The position numbers and the translations under genes were made by a program. Shown one piece after another: positions 1-5,268 of a DNA stretch of 5,268 nt (position 1 is its first letter; every line of letters starts with the position of its first letter). The DNA lies in assembly GCA_030425715.1 (NCBI GenBank), contig JAUIAA010000172.1:1-5268 (forward strand), given 5' to 3'. The stretch is from Bacteroidia bacterium (GTDB taxonomy: Bacteria > Bacteroidota > Bacteroidia > Flavobacteriales > Flavobacteriaceae). Below the pieces are notes generated by a model, which ran no database searches, was not told where the DNA came from, and saw nothing but the letters and a program-made list of their open reading frames with translations.

Positions 1-542
1 TGGAGTAGGATTAGATAGTGAAATAATAAATCGGCACTTTCATTTAAAAAGAGACTTTCATCGTTGTCCTTTGCTTCAATTACAACTTCCACAGCTTCCT
101 CTCCTACTTTCTGTGCAATTTTATTGATTCCTTTTTTAAATAAAGAAGCCACGTAAGATTTTTCGTCTAAATTCTCTTTTCTATCTGTTATCACAGCTTC
201 TAATTTTGATAAAAAACCATAAGAGTTGGTATTGCTTTCTGCCCAACAAGTATCTGTTCCTTTATGACATGTAGGTCCAATAGGGTTTACTTTAATTAGC
301 AAACTGTCTTGATCACAATCATTTTTTATTTCTACAAGGTTTAAAAAATTCCCGCTTTCTTCACCTTTTGTCCACAATCTACCTTTGGTTCGGCTAAAAA
401 ATGTAACCTTTTGCGTATCCATGGTTTTTTGAAATGCTTCCCTATTCATATAGCCCAACATCAACACATTTTTTGTATTCACATCTTGTATAATTGCAGG
501 CACCAATCCATCCTTATTCTTTGAAAAATCTATTTCTTTCAT
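1..542 (-). CDS. hisIE: Bifunctional phosphoribosyl-AMP cyclohydrolase / phosphoribosyl-ATP pyrophosphohydrolase HisIE (3' end cut off by window edge)
   Basis: This cytoplasmic enzyme carries out histidine steps two and three: the HisE half hydrolyses PR-ATP to PR-AMP and PPi, and the HisI half opens the PR-AMP ring to give ProFAR. I translated 180 codons by hand from the ATG at 542; the frame is still open at base 1. HisI spans about residues 1-105, with LMLGYMN (27-33), FFSRTKGRLW.KGE.SG (48-64), the metal-binding DCDQD (75-79) and the zinc-ligand cysteines Cys92 (in GPTCH) and Cys99. HisE spans about 110-180, with KVGEEAVEVVIEA (145-157) and ESADLLFHYLILL (168-180), the helices carrying its acidic Mg-binding residues. 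Full HisIE proteins are usually near 200 residues, so only the last 15-25 should be missing. It lies 24 bases after hisF and is the last gene seen. An in-frame GTG directly precedes the ATG; I prefer the ATG because the family motifs begin soon after it. Confidence 0.96.
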   Translation of the reverse strand, partial: MKEIDFSKNKDGLVPAIIQDVNTKNVLMLGYMNREAFQKTMDTQKVTFFSRTKGRLWTKGEESGNFLNLVEIKNDCDQDSLLIKVNPIGPTCHKGTDTCWAESNTNSYGFLSKLEAVITDRKENLDEKSYVASLFKKGINKIAQKVGEEAVEVVIEAKDNDESLFLNESADLLFHYLILL

Positions 543-566
543 CACTATTTTATTTGTACTGTATAC

Positions 567-1322
567 TTATAATCGCACAGCAATTTTATTGTTTTTTAAT
601 TCCTTTTTTAAATCCATTATGTCTATTTCCTTAAAATGAAAAACACTCGCCGCCAAAGCAGCATCTGCTTCACCATTTATAAATGTATCCACAAAATGTT
701 GCATCGTACCTGCTCCTCCTGAAGCAATGATAGGAATATGTAAATTTCTAGACAATTTTTGTAATGCTTTATTAGCAAAACCTGCTTTTGTACCATCATG
801 GTCCATAGAAGTAAATAAAATTTCGCCAGCACCTCTATCCTGTACTTCTTTTGCCCATTGAAATAAATCCAATTCTGTGGGTACTTTCCCTCCAACCAAA
901 TGTACTTTCCAATTGCCATCCATTTGTTTTGCATCGATAGCTACCACTATACATTGGGATCCAAATTTTGCAGCTAAATCATTAATCAATTGCGGGTTTT
1001 TAACTGCTGATGAATTGATGGAAACCTTATCCGCACCAGATTTTAAAAGTACATCTACATCTTCAACGCTAGAAATTCCACCACCAACCGTAAATGGAAT
1101 GTTTACTTTCTCGGCAACATGTATCACCAAATTGGCTAATGTTTTTCTTTTTTCTTCTGTTGCAGAAATATCTAGAAAAACCAATTCATCTGCACCGTTT
1201 TTGGCATAAAAATCAGCTAACTCTACTGGGTCTCCAGCATCTCTTAAATCTAAAAAATTGATTCCCTTTACTGTTCTTCCGTTTTTTATATCCAAACAAG
1301 GAATGATTCTTTTTGTCAACAT
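567..1322 (-). CDS. hisF: Imidazole glycerol phosphate synthase cyclase subunit HisF
   Basis: HisF is the (beta/alpha)8-barrel subunit of IGP synthase. It uses ammonia channelled from the HisH glutaminase to convert PRFAR into IGP and AICAR. The 251-residue product matches the usual length and begins MLTKRIIPCLD, the classic N-terminus. The two catalytic aspartates fall at the canonical positions Asp11 (PCLD) and Asp130 (VAIDAK), and Asp176 of SMDHDGT is also present. Phosphate-binding glycines are seen in VGGGIS (79-84) and ASGGAGT (200-206). A longer frame could begin at TTG 1328, but that adds only two residues before the conserved start and overlaps the hisA stop; ATG at 1322 is far better. 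That leaves 2 bases after the hisA TGA, so translational coupling is likely. No Shine-Dalgarno sequence is visible. Its partner hisH lies one gene upstream with hisA between them. Confidence 0.98.
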   Translation of the reverse strand: MLTKRIIPCLDIKNGRTVKGINFLDLRDAGDPVELADFYAKNGADELVFLDISATEEKRKTLANLVIHVAEKVNIPFTVGGGISSVEDVDVLLKSGADKVSINSSAVKNPQLINDLAAKFGSQCIVVAIDAKQMDGNWKVHLVGGKVPTELDLFQWAKEVQDRGAGEILFTSMDHDGTKAGFANKALQKLSRNLHIPIIASGGAGTMQHFVDTFINGEADAALAASVFHFKEIDIMDLKKELKNNKIAVRL

Positions 1323-1324
1323 AA

Positions 1325-2053
1325 TCAATTGATCTGAAGTATGAATTTTTCCAATTCTACTAAACTTATTCTATTTTCATAAATGGCTTTTCCTATAATT
1401 ACTCCTTCACAGCCTAATTCTTGTAATTTAGGAAGTTCGGCTAATTCAGAAATACCACCACTAGCAATTAATTTTATATTTGGTATCGCTGCTAACATGT
1501 TTTTATACAACGGAAAAGAAGGTCCTTCTAACATGCCATCTTTGGCTATATCTGTACTAATTACATACTGAATTCCTTTGTTTATATATTTTTCTACAAA
1601 AGGAATAATATCAAAGTTAGATTCTTCCTGCCAACCGCTAATGGCAATTTTTCCGTTATTCGCATCTGCACCTAAAATAATTTTTTTGCCACCATATTTT
1701 TGTAACCAATCTAAAAATACCGATTCATTTTTAACCACAATACTACCTGCGGTTATTTGATTTGCCCCACAATCAAAAGCGATCTTTAAATCTTCCTCCG
1801 ATTTTAGTCCGCCGCCAAAATCAATTTTTAAATTGGTACGACTGGCAATGGATTCTAATATTTTGTGATTTACAATTTTTTTAGATTTTGCACCATCCAA
1901 ATCTACCAAGTGCAAGTACTCAATTCCATGTGCTTCAAATTGTTTGGCAATTTCAAGCGGGTTTTCGTTGTAAATTTTTTTGGTACTGTAATCACCTTTG
2001 GTAAGCCTAACACACTTACCTTCAATGATATCAATTGCTGGAATGATTCTCAT
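1325..2053 (-). CDS. hisA: ProFAR isomerase HisA (phosphoribosylformimino-5-aminoimidazole carboxamide ribotide isomerase)
   Basis: HisA performs the Amadori rearrangement of ProFAR to PRFAR, the substrate of HisHF. The 242-residue protein is a single (beta/alpha)8 barrel of normal length, homologous to HisF. It opens MRIIPAIDIIEGKCVRL, placing the catalytic base at Asp8. The second catalytic aspartate is Asp130 in ILGADA, followed by the GW motif at 140-141. Half-barrel phosphate sites are visible as DFGGGL (78-83) and ASGGIS (197-202), and STDIAKDGML.GP (166-178) is the conserved substrate-binding stretch. The IIGKAIYE segment near the C-terminus is typical. GADA plus GW identifies HisA rather than HisF or a dual-substrate PriA; the sequence alone does not exclude some promiscuity, but a separate TrpF is normal in this group. 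It starts 4 bases after the hisH stop, with an A-rich leader and no clear SD. Confidence 0.98.
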   Translation of the reverse strand: MRIIPAIDIIEGKCVRLTKGDYSTKKIYNENPLEIAKQFEAHGIEYLHLVDLDGAKSKKIVNHKILESIASRTNLKIDFGGGLKSEEDLKIAFDCGANQITAGSIVVKNESVFLDWLQKYGGKKIILGADANNGKIAISGWQEESNFDIIPFVEKYINKGIQYVISTDIAKDGMLEGPSFPLYKNMLAAIPNIKLIASGGISELAELPKLQELGCEGVIIGKAIYENRISLVELEKFILQIN

Positions 2054-2057
2054 TTTA

Positions 2058-2651
2058 CTAGATTTTTGTATTTAGATTTAAAAAGTTTTTTAAAACTTTT
2101 TCTCCTGCCGAACTGCTTTTTTCTGGGTGGAACTGTACCCCATAGAAATTATCTTTTTGCAAGGCGGTAGCATAATTTAAACCATAATTCGTGGTTGCAA
2201 TTTCATATTTATTTTTTGGCACATAATAGCTATGAACCAAATACATAAATTCTCCCTCGTTTATGCTGTGAAACAATGCTCCTTTTAAATTACTTATTTG
2301 GTTCCAACCCATTTGTGGAATTTTTTCGCCAGAGGGAAATTTCTTTACCGCAACTTCAAATATTCCTAGTCCGGTAGTATTTCCTTCTTCAGAAGAATTA
2401 CACATCAACTGCATGCCTAAACAAATACCTAAAACAGGCTGTTTTAATTTTGGAATCAATTCGTCTAAACCACTAATTTTAAGCATCTGCATTGCGTTAC
2501 TGGCTTCGCCAACACCAGGGAAAATAATTTTATCGGCATCCAAAATTTCTTGCTGGTTGTTCGATAAAATCGCATGGAAACCCAATCTTTGCATGGCAAA
2601 TTTTACCGATTGTACATTACCTGCTCCGTAGTCAATTATTACAATTTTCAT
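2058..2651 (-). CDS. hisH: Imidazole glycerol phosphate synthase glutaminase subunit HisH
   Basis: HisH is the class I glutamine amidotransferase that hydrolyses glutamine and passes ammonia to HisF. The product is 197 residues, the usual length. It starts MKIVIIDYGAGN, carries the PGVG oxyanion-region strand (45-48), the nucleophile elbow GICLGMQ with Cys77, and the FHPEKS box with His175 and Glu177, so the Cys-His-Glu triad is complete. MGWN (114-117) and the VHSYY segment (139-143) are further HisH family signatures that set it apart from PabA/TrpG-type amidotransferases. It begins 13 bases after the hisB stop and ends 4 bases before hisA. The leader holds a weak purine run (GGAATGAA) directly before the ATG, not a convincing Shine-Dalgarno site. 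An ATG at 2656 is in another frame and is not used. Confidence 0.98.
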   Translation of the reverse strand: MKIVIIDYGAGNVQSVKFAMQRLGFHAILSNNQQEILDADKIIFPGVGEASNAMQMLKISGLDELIPKLKQPVLGICLGMQLMCNSSEEGNTTGLGIFEVAVKKFPSGEKIPQMGWNQISNLKGALFHSINEGEFMYLVHSYYVPKNKYEIATTNYGLNYATALQKDNFYGVQFHPEKSSSAGEKVLKNFLNLNTKI

Positions 2652-2664
2652 TTCATTCCAAAAT

Positions 2665-3798
2665 TTATAGCATGCCCTTTGTGCTTGGTAATATCATTTT
2701 ATCGACATCTCTTTTTACAGCCACTTTTATTGCTTTGGCAAAAGCCTTGAAAATGGCCTCAATTTTATGGTGTTCATTGGTGCCTTCTGCTTTGATGTTT
2801 ATATTTGCTTTTGCTCCATCTGTAAAGGATTTAAAAAAATGAAAAAACATTTCAGTAGGTAAATCTCCAATCTTTTCTCTCTTAAATTCAGCATCCCAAA
2901 CCAACCAGTTTCTACCTCCAAAATCTATGGCTACCTGTGCTAAACAATCATCCATGGGCAAGGTAAATCCATAACGTTCTATTCCCAATTTATCTCCCAA
3001 AGCTTGTTGAAAAACTTCTCCCAGTGCAATAGCCGTATCTTCAATAGTATGGTGTTCATCTACTTCTAAATCACCTATCACTTTTATGGTTAAATCCATC
3101 ATACCGTGCTTCGCTATTTGATCTAGCATATGATCAAAAAAAGGCAAACCTGTGTCTATATCGGCTTGACCGGTACCATCTAAATTTAAACTAATATTTA
3201 TATCGGTTTCTTTGGTTTTACGAGTAATATTTGACTCCCTTTCTGATAATTTTAAAAACTCATAAATTTCCTTCCAACGGGTAGTCTCCAAAGCGATAAA
3301 ATCTTGTAATTCTGTTTTTTTAACCGTTATTTCATCACTTCCCAAATTACTATTGTCGTTGATATAAATTCCTTTTGCATTTAAGTTTTTTGCCAATTCT
3401 ACATCTGTTAATCTATCTCCAATTACAAAGGAGTTCTCTAAATCATAATTATTAGAAAAATATTTGGAAAGTAAGCCTGTATTGGGCTTACGGTTTGGCG
3501 AATTGTCTTTGGCAAAACTTCTATCTATATAAATATTTTTAAATATAACCCCTTCCTTTTCAAAGGTTTTTAAAAATAAATTATGTACTGGCCAAAAAGT
3601 ATTTTCAGGAAAAGATGTTGTTCCCAAACCATCTTGGTTGGTTATCAAAACCAATTCAAAATCTAATTCTGTAGCGATTTTTCGCATAAAGCATAATGCT
3701 TCTGGATAAAAAGTTAGCTTTTCAAAACTATCTATTTGTTCATCTGCAGTTTCCTTTATCAAAGTTCCGTCTCTATCAATAAATAATACTTTTTTCAT
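2665..3798 (-). CDS. hisB: Bifunctional histidinol-phosphatase / imidazoleglycerol-phosphate dehydratase HisB
   Basis: This 377-residue fusion covers two non-consecutive steps: the N-terminal HAD phosphatase turns histidinol phosphate into histidinol, and the C-terminal dehydratase turns IGP into imidazole-acetol phosphate. Residues 1-165 carry the HAD motifs: FIDRDGT with nucleophile Asp8 and acid/base Asp10, LITNQDG with Thr53, RKP with Lys104, and IGDRLTDVELA with Asp128 and Asp132. A linker of about 25 residues leads to the IGPD domain (about 190-377), with FFDHMLDQIAKHG (220-232) and the two manganese-ligand motifs DEHHTIEDTAIALGE (247-261) and NEHHKIEAIFKA (341-352). All IGPD ligands look intact. 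The phosphatase half lacks the cysteine-rich zinc loop known from E. coli HisB; the region before RKP reads IDRSFAKDNSPN and contains no Cys. I recall Bacteroides-type HisB looking similar, so this is probably lineage-typical. hisC ends 6 bases upstream. Confidence 0.97.
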   Translation of the reverse strand: MKKVLFIDRDGTLIKETADEQIDSFEKLTFYPEALCFMRKIATELDFELVLITNQDGLGTTSFPENTFWPVHNLFLKTFEKEGVIFKNIYIDRSFAKDNSPNRKPNTGLLSKYFSNNYDLENSFVIGDRLTDVELAKNLNAKGIYINDNSNLGSDEITVKKTELQDFIALETTRWKEIYEFLKLSERESNITRKTKETDINISLNLDGTGQADIDTGLPFFDHMLDQIAKHGMMDLTIKVIGDLEVDEHHTIEDTAIALGEVFQQALGDKLGIERYGFTLPMDDCLAQVAIDFGGRNWLVWDAEFKREKIGDLPTEMFFHFFKSFTDGAKANINIKAEGTNEHHKIEAIFKAFAKAIKVAVKRDVDKMILPSTKGML

Positions 3799-3804
3799 GA
3801 TGGA

Positions 3805-4857
3805 TTAATTGTCTAGTTGTACTAAGTTTTTAATTAATTTTTCATTTTCTTGTGCTGTTCCTACCGTAATTCTCAAGCAATTATTGCATAAAGGTTCGTT
3901 GGTTCTATTTCTTACTACCACATCATTTTCAATAAGTTGTTGGTATCTTAAGTTGGCATCGTCTACTTTAACCAATAAAAAGTTTGCATCAGATGGATAG
4001 ATTGTTTCTATAAAAGATATTTTTTTTAAAGATACAATCAACGCTTCTCTGTTTTTTAAAATGCGTTGTATTTCCTTTTCTACGGTTGCATTGTTTTCTA
4101 AACTTTTCAAAGCAGTACTTTGTGTGAGCACATTTACATTGTAAGGCATCTTTATTTTTTGAAGGATATTTATTATTACAGAATTGCTATAACAAATTCC
4201 TAATCTAATACCTGCCAAACCGTAGGCTTTTGATAATGTTTGTGTTACAATTAAATTATTGTAATTCTTCACTTCTTGCAACCAACTTTTTTCTTCGGTA
4301 AAATCGATATAAGCTTCGTCAATAACTACCAGTATATCTTGCTCTAATAACTTTTTTATCGCTGATATTTGCATCAAATTACCCGTAGGATTATTTGGTG
4401 AGCAAACAAATACTATCTTGGTATTTTTATCTACTGATGCTATAATTCTATTTGTTTGAAGCTGAAAATCATTGGTCAATGGCACATTTTTAATTGCCAC
4501 ATTATTCAACGCAGCCAAAACTTTATACATACCATAAGTTGGGGGATTGATAATGATATTGTCTTTATTGGGCTCACAGAAGGCTCGAAAAATTAAATCG
4601 AGTACTTCATCACTACCATTACCTAACAATATATTTTCACTTTGAATTCCTTTAATTTCGGACAAGCGATTTTTAACCGCAATTTGATTTGGATCAGGGT
4701 ATCGATTTAAACCATTCTCAAAAGGGTTTTCATTTGCATCTAAAAAAGTATGCTCAGAACCCGCATCTTGAAATTCATCTCTAGCAGAAGAATAGGCTTG
4801 TAACTTAGCAATACTTGGGCGTAACATCTTAGCAATATCAAAAGTTTTATTTTTCAT
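3805..4857 (-). CDS. hisC: Histidinol-phosphate aminotransferase HisC
   Basis: HisC is a PLP-dependent fold type I aminotransferase that moves the amino group of glutamate to imidazole-acetol phosphate, giving histidinol phosphate. The 350-residue length is normal. Visible family marks are LDANENPF (39-46), RYPDP with Tyr53 reaching the partner active site of the dimer, GNGSDE (79-84) for the PLP phosphate, SPNNPTG (153-159) with the ring-contacting Asn156, IDEAY (179-183) with Asp180 pairing with the pyridine nitrogen, TLSKAYGLAGIRLG (207-220) with Schiff-base Lys210 and phosphate-binding Arg218, and LRITVG with Arg329 for the substrate. The motifs and operon place favour HisC over a broad aromatic or Cobalamin-type (CobD) aminotransferase. 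The ATG lies inside the end of hisD (11-base overlap), which suggests coupled translation, and an AGAGG run sits 3 bases before it. Confidence 0.98.
   Translation of the reverse strand: MKNKTFDIAKMLRPSIAKLQAYSSARDEFQDAGSEHTFLDANENPFENGLNRYPDPNQIAVKNRLSEIKGIQSENILLGNGSDEVLDLIFRAFCEPNKDNIIINPPTYGMYKVLAALNNVAIKNVPLTNDFQLQTNRIIASVDKNTKIVFVCSPNNPTGNLMQISAIKKLLEQDILVVIDEAYIDFTEEKSWLQEVKNYNNLIVTQTLSKAYGLAGIRLGICYSNSVIINILQKIKMPYNVNVLTQSTALKSLENNATVEKEIQRILKNREALIVSLKKISFIETIYPSDANFLLVKVDDANLRYQQLIENDVVVRNRTNEPLCNNCLRITVGTAQENEKLIKNLVQLDN
4847..4857 (-). other. hisD stop / hisC start overlap
   Basis: Read on the minus strand, these 11 bases are ATGAAAAATAA. The first three are the hisC start codon; the last three are the hisD TAA in a different frame. 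Ribosomes ending hisD are therefore positioned on the hisC start, so termination-reinitiation coupling is likely (inference). This is the only true overlap in the cluster. Confidence 0.9.
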
Positions 4858-5268
4858 TTGCCTCTTTTTTTAATTGTTCCAGTCTCAAACTAACTGCATT
4901 TTTATGTGCAAATAAACCCTCTGCCTCTGCCATTAGCTCAATGGTGTTCCCTATATTTTGTATGCCTTTTTTGGTAATTTCCTGAAAACTAATTGCTTTT
5001 GTAAATGCATCTAAATTTACCCCACTATAATTTTTGGCATAACCATTGGTTGGTAAGGTGTGGTTGGTACCCGATGCGTAATCTCCAGCACTTTCGGGAG
5101 TATAATTCCCAATAAATACAGAGCCTGCATTTGCGATTTGATTTACATATTTTAAATTATTATTTGTACATAAAATAAAGTGCTCTGGCGCGTAATTATT
5201 GATCCAATCCATCGCTTCCGTATCAGAATCAAAATAAATCAACTTAGAATTATTTATGGCTTTTTTAG
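4847..5268 (-). CDS. hisD: Histidinol dehydrogenase HisD, C-terminal third (5' end beyond window edge)
   Basis: HisD is a zinc-dependent, NAD-linked enzyme that oxidises histidinol through histidinal to histidine, the last two steps of the pathway. Only 139 C-terminal residues lie in the window; family members are about 430 long. The frame is open to the right edge, reading KKAINNSKLIYFDSD at its start. A TTG at 5242 could look like a start but is an internal leucine codon. Key residues are present with the E. coli spacing: the YAPEH Glu-His catalytic pair (E. coli 326-327), SAGDYASGTNHTLPT 33 residues on with the zinc-ligand Asp (E. coli 360) and the His seven further on (367), and EGLFAHKNAV with the second zinc-ligand His exactly 59 residues after that Asp (419). 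The stop TAA at 4847-4849 lies inside hisC. hisG would be expected upstream, outside the window. Confidence 0.97.
   Translation of the reverse strand, partial: KKAINNSKLIYFDSDTEAMDWINNYAPEHFILCTNNNLKYVNQIANAGSVFIGNYTPESAGDYASGTNHTLPTNGYAKNYSGVNLDAFTKAISFQEITKKGIQNIGNTIELMAEAEGLFAHKNAVSLRLEQLKKEANEK
4861..4865 (-). promoter_or_regulatory. Possible weak Shine-Dalgarno-like element of hisC
   Basis: AGAGG on the minus strand lies 3 bases upstream of the hisC ATG, inside hisD codons. It is the only purine run in the window resembling a Shine-Dalgarno core at a start. The spacing is shorter than the usual 5-9 bases, it falls within lysine and glutamate codons that would be purine-rich anyway, and Bacteroidota seldom rely on such sites, so it may be chance. 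Confidence 0.25.

Noticed and set aside
543..566. Possible promoter or terminator between hisF and hisIE, the largest gap
   Set aside because: Only 24 bases with no convincing hairpin, T-run or promoter boxes; too short to hold a full promoter outside coding sequence.
677..934. Second minus-strand frame of 85 codons inside hisF
   Set aside because: Out-of-frame shadow of hisF with no domain signal.
877..1209. Plus-strand open frame of 110 codons
   Set aside because: It lies wholly antisense to hisF, whose motifs and length are complete. The translation shows no recognisable domain and looks like reverse-frame hisF codons.
1323..1328. TTG at 1328 as the hisF start
   Set aside because: It would add only Met-Ile ahead of the canonical MLTKRIIPCLD start and overlap the hisA stop. 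With ATG 1322 the catalytic residues fall at the canonical positions 11, 130 and 176.
1865..2170. Plus-strand open frame of 101 codons across the hisA/hisH junction
   Set aside because: Antisense to two certain genes, Phe-rich from reversed Lys codons, with no plausible family.
5240..5242. TTG at 5242 as a start for a short 131-residue protein
   Set aside because: The frame continues open to the window edge, and the protein matches the C-terminal part of HisD, so this is an internal leucine codon.
1..5268. A previously undescribed system hidden among the genes
   Set aside because: All bases except the short gaps are accounted for by seven recognised histidine genes with intact motifs. I saw no repeats, unknown gene, RNA-like structure or compositional break.

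Overview
The window is a compact stretch of a histidine biosynthesis operon, read entirely from the minus strand. In transcription order (high to low coordinates) it holds hisD (3' part only), hisC, hisB, hisH, hisA, hisF and hisIE (missing only its extreme 3' end). All reading frames are intact. Every gap between genes is 24 bases or less, so there is no non-coding stretch of note, no internal promoter or terminator that I can support, and no RNA gene, repeat, CRISPR array or mobile element.

The organism is most likely a low-GC member of the Bacteroidota, probably a flavobacterium. The DNA is AT-rich. The gene order D-C-B-H-A-F-IE, with a bifunctional HisB (phosphatase plus dehydratase) and a bifunctional HisIE, fits that group. 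The HisB phosphatase half has the 'IDRSF..DN.P.RKP' form I associate with Bacteroides-type proteins. Most starts lack a Shine-Dalgarno sequence and have A/T-rich leaders, as expected for Bacteroidota. The family-level assignment is inference, not proof.

Layout, upstream to downstream: the HisD C-terminus (4847-5268, running off the right edge) overlaps the hisC start by 11 bases. hisC (3805-4857) is followed after 6 bases by hisB (2665-3798), after 13 by hisH (2058-2651), after 4 by hisA (1325-2053), after 2 by hisF (567-1322), and after 24 by hisIE (1-542, running off the left edge).

Together these proteins cover every step after the first, committed one. HisIE performs the second and third steps (pyrophosphohydrolase, cyclohydrolase). 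HisA isomerises ProFAR to PRFAR. HisH and HisF form IGP synthase, which also releases AICAR to purine synthesis. HisB-C dehydrates IGP, HisC transaminates imidazole-acetol phosphate, HisB-N dephosphorylates histidinol phosphate and HisD oxidises histidinol to histidine. Only hisG (ATP phosphoribosyltransferase) is not seen; it would be expected beyond the right edge, upstream of hisD, with the operon promoter.

I found no undescribed system here. The points worth a second look are modest: the missing zinc-loop cysteines in the HisB phosphatase domain, the hisD/hisC overlap with an SD-like element, and hisF and hisIE lying in one frame separated by a single stop.
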